A DNA stretch of 64,000 nt from Lutjanus erythropterus (Eukaryota; Chordata; Actinopteri; Lutjaniformes; Lutjanidae). This document shows, in pieces, positions 36,301 to 46,365 of the stretch. Numbering within the stretch: position 1 is the first letter of the stretch; each line of letters starts with the position of its first letter. The stretch spans positions 4,130,751 through 4,194,750 of the forward strand of contig CM034608.1 in assembly GCA_020091685.1 (NCBI GenBank). The letters run 5' to 3'. A program made the translations under genes and the position numbers. A model generated the notes under the pieces. The model searched no databases and was not told the origin of the DNA. It was given only the letters and a program-made list of their open reading frames with translations.

Positions 36301-36663
36301 AAACATGTTAAGAAATGAGAAGCTGCTCACTGCATCAGTTAGAGTTCAATAACTTGTTACCAGCTGAAACATATTAATCACTGCAGTAATTATCCAATGG
36401 AAGGATCTGAACTATTTGATTAGTTAAATTCAGGTGGTGACTTTTTATGGCCTGGCAGTGTAGTGTAGATGGATAAATAGCACAACAGCCCAGAGGAAAA
36501 ATATCATAAATAAAATCATGTGTTCTCACATGTTGTGGTTACTTTTCTTCCTGAATTCAGCGTCCTGTTTGTTCTGCTCTGCCACGATCTGAGCTTTCTG
36601 CTCCCATTGGTCTCTCAGCCGCCCGTTGCCGAACGTCCTCCTCTCCTCCTTTTTTGACAACAT
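24310..36663 (-). CDS. W1: tryptophan-pair (W-x3-W) protein with a large acidic domain, five coding exons, 1054 aa
   Basis: Exons (minus strand): 36663-36530, 33793-33373, 28535-28293, 28128-27866, 26413-24310. All junctions are GT-AG and all phases agree (2, 0, 0, 2). The protein has twelve W-x3-W pairs, at about residues 50, 123, 179, 224, 242, 276, 322, 343, 395, 945, 979 and 1022, often followed by a basic or bulky residue (KW, SWK, SWM, SWR). A proline run lies at 84-105 (PPPPKAKPEPPPPPPPKKPP) and an acidic E/D/K block at about 410-930. There is no signal peptide, membrane segment or known domain. In a helix the paired Trp would sit on one face; that is inference. It shares the repeat signature with W2 (61545-64000). 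No function is known to me. A possible extra first exon is noted at 42372-42378. Confidence 0.8.
24830..25230. repeat. 135-bp (45-residue) minisatellite within the W1 acidic block
   Basis: The text 'ctcatttacttcctcctcc' starts at 24916 and 25051, and a close variant at 25186, exactly 135 bp apart. In the protein each unit reads EVNERD...DEVDNEEDGAEE...VDEEEEEEVDKEE with a few changes. An in-frame period multiple of three keeps the reading frame when copies are gained or lost. Confidence 0.9.
26930..27847 (+). repeat. Interspersed repeat in W1 intron 4, related to 48760-49755
   Basis: The copies share successive segments: 'aatttacttttcttttttag', 'ataaagacgatctgacagct', 'ggtctgtttagatttatta', 'ccacactcccgtgtgaggaa', 'tgctgaaagaccacagactt' and a 3' part rich in 'aagatag' motifs. 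The homology stops near 27847, only 18 bases from the W1 exon 4 donor at 27865. No intact ORF is present, and the superfamily was not identified. Confidence 0.75.
27866..28128 (-). CDS. W1 coding exon 4: DW repeats and three W pairs
   Basis: Acceptor atcaaacag, donor ATCAG|gtgggt. It encodes DLPWDWDWDWYDAW (a short W-x-W ladder ending in a pair), a Tyr-rich acidic stretch (QYYSDYYETLSESYYS), then WSESW and WNSCW. The (GAC TGG)n ladder is a 6-bp microsatellite in the coding strand. Confidence 0.8.
28293..28535 (-). CDS. W1 coding exon 3: W pairs WAGTW and WDHLW
   Basis: Acceptor tctgttttcag, donor GAGGAG|gtgggg, phase 0 at both ends, 81 codons. It starts AKTPAQFEPSEEKHFKWEV and ends in LDELEEE. 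Confidence 0.8.
28916..31380 (-). repeat. Locally duplicated blocks in W1 intron 2
   Basis: Three blocks recur. The segment at 28916-29062 (…agaacaccacatgtctga…) returns at 29490-29620. 29101-29350 (…gtgagaagagaaccggag…, …tggcctgttagtagctggta…) returns at 30857-31330. A (CA)n tract lies at 30310-30357 and 'gctgttagcatgg' tandem repeats at 30655-30795. Minus-strand ORFs inside are not exons. Confidence 0.7.
30310..30357. repeat. (CA)n microsatellite
   Basis: Twenty-three or more uninterrupted CA units inside W1 intron 2. Confidence 0.97.
31440..31775. repeat. Degenerate tandem repeat, inverted relative to 34210-35240
   Basis: Units such as acaaaaacaacataaaaag alternate with 'cttaacaagac'. 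Reverse-complemented they give the 'cttgttaagtcttttac' type text of the larger array in intron 1, so the two arrays are one satellite family in opposite orientation. Confidence 0.7.
32927..33025 (+). repeat. (ATCC)n plus non-LTR retrotransposon 3' fragment
   Basis: A short ATCC tract is followed by 'cttcttccacttatccgtgg' and 'ggcagcagtctaagcaggga', a phrase I recognise as typical of a common fish LINE terminus. A different piece of a similar element lies at 57972-58165. Confidence 0.55.
33373..33793 (-). CDS. W1 coding exon 2: three W pairs and proline-rich linker
   Basis: Acceptor tttaatctgcag, donor AAACAG|gtactg, 421 bases. It encodes KWNYHW, the linker VVPPPPKAKPEPPPPPPPKK and a basic patch (KLSRQKRKVE), then YWKDSWM and EWSHSWKQ. 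The proline run resembles SH3/WW/EVH1-ligand sequences, without a diagnostic core. Confidence 0.8.
34210..35240 (+). repeat. Satellite-like tandem array in W1 intron 1, about 25-30 bp unit
   Basis: Variants of ttttcatcttgttacatc and 'ttacgtcattttcgtcttgtt' repeat for about 1 kb with no spacers. Flanks at 34010-34130 carry the 'actcaagtagaagtac' motif also found at 6050-6190 and 56740-57290, so the array probably grew inside that element. ORFs inside are Phe/Leu/His-rich artefacts. Confidence 0.85.
35440..35941 (+). repeat. Dispersed fish repeat next to a Tc1-like element
   Basis: Segments 'cagttcatcccaaaatcaaa', 'ctggcttgtagtgctgttta', 'ggtgtgagttgcagagtttt' and 'aagaccttgttgtgagtag' follow an order I recognise from other teleost genomes. 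It is non-coding. Confidence 0.55.
35942..36467. mobile_element. Tc1/mariner-like non-autonomous element
   Basis: The left end is acactgcctggccaaaaac and the right end ttatggcctggcagtgta, inverted and flanked by TA on both sides, as for Tc1/mariner insertions. About 520 bp lie between them, with no intact transposase frame. It sits in W1 intron 1, 60 bases from the exon 1 donor. Confidence 0.8.
36530..36663 (-). CDS. W1 first certain coding exon
   Basis: ATG at 36663-36661 encodes MLSKKEERRTFGNGRLRDQW and then EQKAQIVAEQNKQDAEF. Donor AACAT|gtgaga is the only candidate that keeps frame with exon 2; the upstream AAAA|gtaacc would shift it. The exon is preceded by an acceptor (tgtcttttag) at 36674-36665, so at least one more exon lies upstream. 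Confidence 0.75.
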
Positions 36664-37299
36664 TGTGTTTCCTAAAAGACACACACAACAAACAAGCAAT
36701 GAACAACAAAAATGATAGATGCTTTGTTCAATAGAGACTGAGGACCTCCAACGTCGAACCAATCAACTGACTCAACTGAGGAGAATAGAGAGGAGAACCA
36801 TCCCTTCTGGTGGACCACCATGATCTAACTTTGGAAGAAGGTGAGAAACAAATTATTGTTTCTGTCTGAATTGCACTACAAATTACACAGGAGTTGATTT
36901 TCAGTTTGAAGTCACAGTTTGTCATAAAACTGCTCAGAATCAGACTAAAGAAACCTAATTAGAAAGACCACACACCCATGAGTTACATCATGACTTTCTT
37001 TCTCCAAAAGCTAATCTTAGCAGCTGAAGCTACGATGCCTGTGTGTTTTTGTACCAAGATGTACTCACAACAGTGGGTCTCACTCCCTCTGTCACTTCCT
37101 GGACAATAAAACACATCAGGAAAGAAAAAGTTATAAGGGGCAGCCACACTGGCTTTGATGACATGTATTGTGCGAGAGTTCACAGTTTGGTACTAAACTA
37201 CAAAAAAAAACAAAAAACAAAGGCATGACTCTATGGGGGGACAGCATTGCGTCTTGCCACTGCACTAGCAATTATCTTGCATTTAGAAATGCCTAGACG
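36664..37299. other. W1 upstream intron, nothing else supported
   Basis: Apart from the acceptor directly 5' of W1 exon 1, no exon or repeat boundary could be supported here. A possible donor-like 'gtgagt' on the minus strand near 37070 is weaker than the one at 42371. Confidence 0.4.
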
Positions 37300-37502
37300 G
37301 AGCACCCCTATAGCTTAGTTGGTAGCACGCACCCCGTGTACTGAGGCTGTTAGTCCTCTGCAGCAGCCGCGGGCTCAACTCCTGCCTGCAGCCCATTGGC
37401 TGCATGTCATCCCCTCTCCTTCTACCCCATTTCCTGTCATATCTTCAGCTGTCCCTATCAAAATAAAGGCAAAAGCTCAAAAAATAATCTTGGAAAAAAA
37501 AA
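37300..37502 (+). mobile_element. tRNA-derived SINE
   Basis: An A box (tagcttagttgg, 37311-37322) and a degenerate B box (ggctcaactcc, 37372-37382) are spaced as in tRNA genes. Next come a tRNA-unrelated body (cattggctgcatgtcatccc) and an A-rich tail after 'aaataaaggcaaaagc'. The cloverleaf is broken, so this is a SINE head and not a functional tRNA gene. Confidence 0.8.
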
Positions 37503-37796
37503 GAAATGCTCTGACAATTGGTAGGCAGGAAGTGATTTGCACCACAAGACTACAGAAAAAGGAACAACTGTGGTTCATTCAGGGTTCATGTTTCCTGTCA
37601 AAGTTATCTGAAATTTTAAGATACATTTTTTTTATGTAATTACATAACGTTGCTTGTGTCATGTGTCTTAGTTGTACTTGGTTTAACCATGATTTCCTAA
37701 ATGTAACCAGTTGGTTTTGTTGCCTAAACCTGACCAAACTGCAACCGTTTGACAACATTTACTATGTGTTAAGAAGGCTTTCTGGCAAGTGTCTCT

Positions 37797-38079
37797 AAAG
37801 CAGATCAGGGTAAAATGCAGCCCAGGGGCCAGGTGTGGTTCACTGAAAGGTTTCATGTGCCCTGCAAGACCGTCTACCATTAAACTGTTATCAGACTTTT
37901 ATTTTGAAAGCTCCTATTGAACTGTATCTTTTATATTACTCTGTAACTTTACTCACTCAGTGCTGTATGGCCACATTGTTTAAGTTTATATTATTAGACC
38001 ACAATTCATCACATGGCAACTCAGAAGGGGTAACCAGCAGTATGAAAAATAATTGCCCATCCCTGCTCTAAAGGGTACG
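37797..38079 (-). repeat. hAT-like non-autonomous element (copy 3), internally deleted
   Basis: It runs opposite to the 4612-5062 copy: 'gtaaaatgcagcccaggggc' at one end and 'aaaataattgcccatccctg' at the other. About 170 bp of the longer copy is missing. Confidence 0.65.
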
Positions 38080-38715
38080 TTGTGCATCAGTAGTGTTCCT
38101 GACAAAGACGTCAATATTTAACATCAGATCTGGGATGATCCTGGTTGGATGTGTACTTCAAACTAAATGTATCAAGCTGAACAAATCCAGCCACAACATC
38201 TGTCTGTTCCCTCAACCTTATTTAAGATGCTAAACAATGAAGAAAACAGTCAATTCTGTTTGGACTACATGTACAAACAACAAGAAACTGCTCTGAAGAC
38301 ATGTCTGGAAACTTCTGATCCCCTTCTGTTTACTCTTTCTTGCTTTCAAAATATTCTTCTAGACACACTAGGCTGTGAAACATTAAGCATACATACGCAT
38401 AATTCATATTCGTTTCCAGTTTCATATCTAGAATACAAGACCGATAGCTTTAGTCCTGTTTTGGTCCAGTTCTCAGTGCTGCGTCTTGTTGAAGACTGAC
38501 TCATTAAACTGGGACACAAGACGACAGGCGTCACTCTATAATTAAACATGACTCAGCAACGTGCCTCAAGGAGAAGTAACAGGAGAGGTTGAGATTTTAA
38601 AATGATCTGTCATTAATTAATACCACATTGTTTGTATTTCTCTCAACACACGTAAACAATGAGATATCTACATTTGAGAAACAATTTTCTATGTCATTTC
38701 CACATAAACAAGAAA

Positions 38716-39723
38716 TGGTTACACTTTAGTTCAAGGGGTAAGACATAAGACTGTCATAACCATGTCATGACACTTGGCATGACTGTTAGCGTTTTTATTA
38801 TTACATGTGTCATTACACATCATTCAGTCAATTATGTCACTTTTAACAAATTTGAATTTGTTTGTGACGTCTTTCTATGACAACTTGACATTAACCAAGA
38901 CAACCTGTCAATGTGTTTGTTATGACAACTTGACATTGTCAGACTTCAAGAAACTGTTTAGCTTTTTGTTTTAAATGTTACATCATACTGTCATATGTGG
39001 CTGGTTTTGACACTGGTCATCATGAGACAATTATATGTGTTATGAATATTTTCCTTACCCCGGTGCTGAGTCAACAAATTAGACAACTAGCTCCACAGCT
39101 AACAACAGACAGTAGTTAGCCTACTTTAGTAACAAGTAAGCTAGCTAACCACTATTTGTCCATCAAGTAACTCTATTACATGAATTACTATTGGTACTGC
39201 ACAGTTTCGTCAAACTGGCCTTATCACATTTAATAACATCTTTATGACAAGTCCAAAATGTACAACTCTACTTGAGGTTAAGGAAAATATTAATGACACA
39301 CTTGGTGCCATGATGGCCAATGTCAAAACCAACCACATGACAGCATAACATATTGTTAAATCGTCACGCTAAACAGTCTGATAATGTCAAGTTGTCATAA
39401 CATAGCCATAATTGGCTTGACATTATTGGTTTATGTCAAGTTGTCATAGGACAGACATGGACAGGTTATGTTGTCTTGTTTAATATTATCATAAGAAAAA
39501 CATTGGTAGGTTGTGTTGTTTTGATTAATGTCAAGAGTTATAAGAAAGACATCTCAAACAATATCAATTTTGCATTAAAAATTACATAATTGATGAATGA
39601 CTCTTAATGACAAAAGTAATAAACATTCACAAAGACTCCTTCATGTTCATGATAGTGTAATGACATGGTTATGAAAGTGTAGTGACAGTCTAATGCGGTC
39701 CCCTTAAAATAAAGTGTTATCCA
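38716..39723. mobile_element. Fold-back transposon with about 1-kb palindromic arms
   Basis: The left end tggttacactttagttcaag and the right end ccttaaaataaagtgttatcca are inverted. Inner motifs (ataaccatgtcatgac / atgacatggttatga; cttgacattgtc / gataatgtcaag) pair throughout, so nearly the whole element is an inverted repeat. No transposase frame is present. hAT-like by terminus look only. Confidence 0.8.
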
Positions 39724-40578
39724 AGAAACTTTTGTCAATATTTAGATGTTTTTATTGGGGAAAAAACATACATGGATGTCATTCCTCATTTAACAGAATT
39801 CTCAGATGTCAGGATGTGTTTGAACACACCAACAAAACTTCCTGCTCTCAAATGGATCAACATGCAAAGATAAAGTAACTTTGACAAAACTAAAGTTGAC
39901 TAAACAGTGATGGATCTCTGTCAGTTGATTTTTTTAAAATAGAAATTAAGTTAAACCAATGAGAATCAGGATAAAACGGTGAAAGGTTTGGGAAATTATA
40001 GTTAATAAGCTGAAATATATCAGAAAAACATATTTATGGTCATTTTAACTGACTTCTATAATACAGAAAAGCCATAGAATGAAATTGAGAACCCTGTTTA
40101 AAATGGGGTCACAGACTTTAATCCTTGTCTGTCTGTAAAATGGACTCAGGGATTAACCCCTGTCTGTGTTGATAAATGAGGCTGACTCATCCAAATAACC
40201 ATGACTTAAAATTAGGAAATGAGCTCAGGCCTCCTTCCATCATCTCCCTGCACATGATGATATTAAAGAAGTCCCCGATGTAGACTGATGAGAATCAGAT
40301 AACAGTGACCTCACTAGTATTTTCCTCTTTTGATGGAGCTAGTTAGCAACTTCCTCCTAAGCCGTGCTAAGCTAGTCCAAACATGCTCTGGACCTCTTTC
40401 TATGCTGGAGATGAAAGTGATATCCATCTTGCAGAAAGTCCCTCGAGGCAAATCTGTGATATTATGTTACTTAAATAAAATGGACTCCTATGACGCTGTG
40501 GAAAAAATAGCTAACAGGCTGATTTTCTTTCTGTTTTTCTGGAGAGTTGATGCATATTGACAGTGACAGTGGCTTTCA

Positions 40579-41056
40579 TTACCAGTCAAAAGTTTGGATA
40601 TATCTTCTCAGTCAATGTCATTCAGTTCTTTATTTTTTATCATTTCTGTACATTGTAGATTAATATTGGAGATATCAAAACTGAAATATTAAAATATATT
40701 AAATAAAAAGTTGTATGCAAAAAATGTGAAAACAAGGTAAAATATGTTTTGTATTTTAAATTCTTGAAAAGCAAATAAAGACTCTTGCACATCTTCTGCA
40801 CTTGAAATCAGAGATTTGTCAAATCTTTGGCTGCAGATGTGGAAGCTTTTTATTGTGGATCCAGGGTCTTATACTACACACCTGTCATACAAGTGTCAAG
40901 TCTTTTTGCTCTTTGATATTTCAGATTATTCAAAGTAGCCATTTTTTGTTTGGATGACAATTTGCACACTATTGAAATATTCTGAGCAAAATCTTACAAA
41001 AAATAAAGGAAAAACACTGAATGAGAAGTGTGTCCAAATTTTTTGACTGGTACTTT
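40579..41056. mobile_element. Tc1-like non-autonomous element
   Basis: The left end accagtcaaaagtttggata and the right end tccaaattttttgactggta are inverted copies, with 'tcttctcag' / 'atgagaagtgtg' just inside. The interior is AT-rich and has no ORF. Confidence 0.8.
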
Positions 41057-41064
41057 TCATAGAA

Positions 41065-42371
41065 AAAAAATGGACACATGTTTTGACATGTAACAAACAC
41101 CACTAGTGTGGAGTAGGCTATTCCACCCATTTAGTACTGAACTCCAATAACATTATCAGACAGCAGACAATTTTTAATTTAAAAACAAATGCGGACCACC
41201 TTGTGCTGGGATCACATCAGCCGTGACACACATCACCATGTTGACATTCGCACCCATGAGTAAAGTTTCATACTCAGCAGGATAAATGTGGGTGAGCAAC
41301 TAACCCCAAGTAACCCCAACTGCTCCAGTGGAGCTGCAGATCAGACTGTGGGTGCACTGGGCAGCTGTGTTAATGTGTATAACTCTGCAAATGTGATCAG
41401 AGCATTCCTGCAAAAGAGAGGCTTCCTCTCAGTCAGACTTACCTGAACAAATGACAGTTTAAAAAATGTGAGCCAGGGCCGTAAAGTCAGGGGGCCAGTG
41501 GCCGCTTCCCTACTTCTCACCCCTACTACTGCCCTTGCTTGTTCCACAACTGTCTTCAAACTATACCACCAGCCTGACAACTGCATCTTGCATGTATCAC
41601 AGTGAAAATACACAAAAACCATGTCTGTGCTACAGCAGGTGTCTCCAGGAAAGAAACAAGATAAAGTCGTGAATGCTCCAGCTGTGGTTGATGACACATG
41701 ATAAAATGCCCTCTAAGGTGGCTCAGTGTACAAGAAAATGTGGTAACGTGGCCTCAGGAATCCCATTCCAATGTAGTAAGCATGAAGTGGCCTCTAGGGG
41801 TGGCTGCCAATGCAGAAAAAATGTAAAGGTGACATCTAGGGTGCCTTCCAGTAGAGAAAGTGTGATGCAGTGTCATATATAAAAAAAATGAGTTCACCTC
41901 TTCGTGCTTCTAAATGGTTAAAGGGTTAATAGTTTCCTGTGTTTTTATTAGGTGTAGTAGTTTTATAATAAATGCATCACAAGTTTCGCCACGCTGGTGC
42001 CCCCCCACCCTTTTTCATTTTTTGTGCCCCTGCCTCTCAGACAGTCCACCACTGCACTCAAGACTTTATACAACTGACTTTGGTGTGTAAAATCAATGGA
42101 GCTCCCTTTCAGATTGCCTTGGACATCCTTCGTCGGTCACATGACCTTCAGCTTGCACCGTCTAACAGTCTCTCAAGAGTGTTAAGCCTGGAACTAGCTT
42201 AGCACAAAGATTGCAAACCTGGCTCATTCAAACTTTAAAAAATACTCATCACAGCAGAACTGTTTTGAAATATTAGATCCGAACCAAAATAAATTAATAA
42301 ATACCATTTTAAAATTTGATTTTCAGGGTCAGTAAAGTAAAAGAGAAATCAGTAAACAGATTCTGACTTAC
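41065..42371. other. Intergenic, degenerate repeats
   Basis: Around 41700-41880 a 'gtggcctctaggggtggct' motif recurs as decayed tandem copies. 42090-42190 resembles 45740-45835. The 118-codon minus ORF at 41341-41697 has no domain. No gene supported. Confidence 0.5.
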
Positions 42372-42378
42372 CTGACAT
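42372..42378 (-). CDS. Candidate upstream start exon of W1 (ATG TCA G)
   Basis: On the minus strand ATGTCAG is followed by a full-consensus donor (CAG|gtaagt). Joined to the acceptor before W1 exon 1 at 36664, it reads in frame MSGNT and then MLSKKEE. The preceding bases (acagaaaaATG) give an A at -3. Frame agreement alone has a one-in-three chance and the intron would be 5.7 kb, so this is a candidate only. Confidence 0.3.
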
Positions 42379-42474
42379 TTTTCTGTGTCTATCACAGTCT
42401 GCCTGTGTGTTTACATCCCCTGCTGTAACCAACAATAGTATACATTACGGTGAACCACCGTATGTGTCCACTGT

Positions 42475-42560
42475 CTGTCTCTCTCTCTGCCTGTCTGTCT
42501 GTCTCTAATCTTTACAGTGAAGTGCCTGTCTGTCTCTCTGCTTGTCTGTCTATCGCTCTC
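42475..42560. repeat. (CTGT)n-rich low-complexity tract
   Basis: Repeated 'ctgtctgtctgtctctct' runs, imperfect. It lies next to the candidate W1 start exon. Confidence 0.7.
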
Positions 42561-45160
42561 TGTCTATAATCTGTTTCTGCAGTTAACTTTTATTAGCTTA
42601 CTCTACGTCTGTCCTCTGTATCTGGTCCGTGGTGAGCAGGCTTCCCCCTCCTTGCTATTTTTACATCATACTTCAACAGCTCCAGAGCAGCAGCTCTAAA
42701 TTTAGTGGCGGGGTGAGGCAAACACGAGGAGAGTGGCCGGCACCCTGCAAATGCAGAGAACAGACTTGAATTGAATGAAAACATTTATGTGAAATTAATC
42801 TGTATTCAACAGGTGCAACAACACAAACAGACAGGGCAGCTGTTAGCATGTCTGAGCCAATCAGAAAGCAGGGCTGTGAGCTAACCAGAGTCTTTCTGCA
42901 CGCTGAATCACAGCAGTCACATACATTACAATGGCAAAGATCCAAGCAGATGCTTTCTTCGATGTGGCAAGCGGCCAGTCAGTGTGGGGACTGTCGTGGC
43001 TGGTATAGAGTTGCAGTCGTTCAGTTTTCCTGTAGTAAAAATCTGTCTCTTTTTCTCAAAGACAGTTTGAGGTGACTGAGAGTTGAAACACTTAAAGGTT
43101 TTGCACAACAGATGAAGAACAACATAAATGGTTTTTAAATAAAGAGTCAAAGGTACACGCCTGTGGACATAAAAGGAGACATATCAACTACAACTCCCAA
43201 GATGCATTTCAGTAAGAAACATCCATTCAAAAGAAATATCCATTCATAGTTAGAAACTGCAGATGTTAGTCAGTACCTAAATCTTTTCAAAGATTGACTT
43301 ATAGGGAAATCTCACCACTTTTAATGTGGATGTCCTGTCAGTGTTGATGGTACATGTAGTCAGTTGAAGCCAAAATACACTGGAATGAGATTTGAACAGT
43401 AGTCTATGGCAAGAAACAAATTATATTTTGTTCCTGTTTTAATTGTTATGAATTACAAATATGTTGTCAATTTAAAGCGTAATTTTACAAGATGAGAAAG
43501 TCTCAGTTTGTGGTAGTTTAGTTTTCTGTGAAACTGCTCAGGGAACTATGTCTCTCGTCTCACAAAATATATGTCATCAACACTTGCATGTTTTATCCTG
43601 GTTCTTTTATCGGTCATGATGAGAAAAAATGATTAAGTACTAAGTACTTGTGTGACAACATCCCAGTATGAAAACCCACAGACATCATAGCCTTAGTGGC
43701 AAACGTTAGCTTTTGGGGGGGTTTAAATTGACAAACATCATATGTGCAATTTGTTGCACAATTCAAATTGGATCAAAAAATAATTTGCCCTTCACCATTG
43801 GCTACAGTTCAATTTTTTTCTGAAGTTAGGTCCCATTAGGGACATGACTTTGCCTCTCTGTAGAAGACTATTGGAAAACGATGCCTCTCACTACAAAAAC
43901 TTTCTTCAATTGTGGAAAAAAAAGTGGTGGAGCATCGTTCTAGTGTGCTTCAACATCTGAAAGAATGAGAGGTCTCATTTCAACCCTTTTTAGGAGATCA
44001 CATCTTTTTCCCCAGCAGTTAGATTTACTCCACACACAGAGTACATCAAATGGTGGTCACCTGACAAGTCATGTGATTGTGGATATTGATAGTAAGGACG
44101 TAATACCATACAGATATAATACAAAAACATTTACAGTCAGACCAAGCTCAATATTACACTAAAAATAAAGCAGGTGAAAGGCCTGCAGTGCCTAGAGCAT
44201 CACATTGAATCTCACATGACTACAACATCAGGTAAAACCATCATAATGACATACAAATTCAAGGTGAAAATTTGTGCAAAATGATTTTATAGAGGTGCCT
44301 GTATTACTATAAAAAAGCAATGATACATGATGAAAAATACCACAGTGATGTACCAAACATTTCTAGAACAAGCCTCCCTGAAAAGTCTGTTTTAATAGTT
44401 TTAATAATAGTTTTAATAGAGTTTTAATAAACTGGTCTTGAGGTAGCAACGGCAGTCCTGTGTTACAGGAACCGTTTTCCTTTTCATACTCTGGGACAAG
44501 ACACTTCATCTCCAGCTGCTCATCACTATTTATGACTGATGAGGTCCAGCTGAAACTGGACTAATAATGCTCATAAACAAGTATTTCTGCATGACTGACA
44601 CAGATGATAAATAAAGCCAAAAGACTCAGCAAAGTGCAGCATGACTCAGCAGAATAAACAGTGTTTGGATATTCCTTGATGTGTCCATGTGGGACTGACG
44701 ATGACCTCACCAAAACTGTCCAATGAACGAGTTAGCCATCACTCCATGGGACTTCAGCTTTACACCTGTTGGTTTATTTGTAAAAACCTGAACAGGCAGT
44801 AACCGCAAGTTAAGAGCGGATCATTTATGTCTTAGTTGTGGACAAACTACAGCCGTGAATACAAGCCAGTGAGACTTAGTGGACTTTATTGATACATATT
44901 AAAGCAGGAGAGCTGTTACTGCTGCTGTTCACAGGTCAGTCTTCTGTGAGGTCAAGCAGCAGCAGGAGACCCCTTCACCTGTAACAGTATCCTCAAGTCA
45001 TCCTGCTGCTGCTGACAGAAAACTGCAGCAGGTCAATCTGAGCTGCAGACCAGGCGGCTTCACTACTATTTTTACAACAGCGACCCTGAGGCAATCTGCA
45101 GAGACCCGCTGTCCGAACGTTTTATGTTTTCAGGTACATATATTTTGACAAATTATGTTC
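42561..45160. other. Intergenic, nothing supported
   Basis: No domain-bearing ORF, paired splice sites or terminal inverted repeats were recognised. Composition is ordinary AT-rich DNA. Confidence 0.5.
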
Positions 45161-45169
45161 TAGTCATAG

Positions 45170-45420
45170 CACCAAATCTGTTCTTATCAAAGCACAGGAC
45201 TTTCTTAGTAACCATGGGTAATGCATTTTCTTAAGTGGCCCCTCTTGCTCTGTGGTGTTCCCCAAGGCTCCATCCATGGCCTCTGGTTGTTCTTTGCATA
45301 CACACAACCAATTAGGACAATGAGACATTTGCTAATACCATTATGCAAATAATGCACTTATTTATGTCCCATTACAAATCCATGTATAATCACCTGAAAA
45401 TAAGAATTATTATGTTTTTG
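45170..45420 (+). pseudogene. L2-type reverse transcriptase fragment 1
   Basis: The decayed text matches the second fragment: 'aaccatgggtaatgc', 'ctctgtggtgttccccaagg' (the CGVPQGS region of non-LTR reverse transcriptases) and, about 100 bases on, 'cttatttatgtcccattaca' (LIYVPL, after a ruined YADD box). Stops and frame shifts throughout. Confidence 0.6.
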
Positions 45421-45949
45421 TTACCCTAGAATGAGCCCTTTAATATCTACAGAGGGTGAGGGTCCTCCTTCATGGAGTTCACCATGTTGCACTGCCATGT
45501 TTCTACAGTAGCCCAGAACAGAAACACAGACTGAACACTGTCTCTAGGTACGAGGTTTCACATTTTGCCCAAGTGTTGTGGCCACCGAAGGTTGCCCTAC
45601 TCACATGGAAGGGGAAGGTGAGACGACATGTTTGTAACCTGCAAGCTCACCACTAAATCCCACATACTGGGCTTTATACAACTCTTTTCACATATGCAGT
45701 AGTAGCCTCCAACATTTGAAAATTGATTTTGATGTGTTAAATCAGAGGAGTTGCCTTTCAAATTGTCCTGTCATTGGTCTCAAGATCTTCAGCTTCCACT
45801 CTATAGTAGTCTCTCTGGAGCTGTTCAGCTTAGCTGTATCTGCAAGGACCAAATCTGAGAGGAGTTTTGTATTTTCAGCTGTGTGTAGTCTGTTTTTATC
45901 AAAGCACTTTTTACTTACAGCTGATGCTGATTACTGTGTTTTTTAAAAA

Positions 45950-46365
45950 TTCTTCTTGAAATTAGCACTTGACATTGTGGATCACTCTATTCTACTGGAT
46001 CACCATGAAAAGCGGGTTGGCATCAGGGACATTGCTCTGAAATGCTTTAAATCATATTTATCAAACAGGATTTTCTCAGTAGTTATGGGCAATGCCTGCT
46101 CCTCAAGATCCCTTCTGATCTGTGGTGGTCCCCAAGGCTCCACCCTCCACCCTTGGCCTCTTATTGTTCTAAATATTACCGCTGGAAGACTTACTTAGCA
46201 CGCAAGAATTCATCTTGCCAGTTACCTGTTTTAATGACGACTTCCCAAATGATTCTGTGTAACAAACCATCTGGTGTGTCAGGTTACTGGGACACATCTT
46301 AAACAAACACAAGTTCCAACACTATTCTCACGCCTATGATACAAACATTTATGTCCTATTAAAGA
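45950..46365 (+). pseudogene. L2-type reverse transcriptase fragment 2
   Basis: The frame at 45956-46198 reads LALDIVDHSILLDHHEKRVG, ALKCFKSYLSNRIFSVVMGN and CGGPQGSTLHPW. These are finger/palm motifs of L2/CR1-like non-LTR reverse transcriptases, with CGGPQGS replacing the usual CGVPQGS. Later 'acaaacatttatgtcctatt' continues as NIYVLLK, where YADD should precede. It is truncated and interrupted. Confidence 0.7.

Noticed and set aside
37300-37385. Functional tRNA gene
   Set aside because: The internal promoter boxes are present but the cloverleaf stems do not pair and a SINE body and A-rich tail follow directly.
45956-46198. Eighty-codon ORF as a host gene
   Set aside because: It carries non-LTR reverse-transcriptase motifs and is truncated, so it belongs to a dead retrotransposon.
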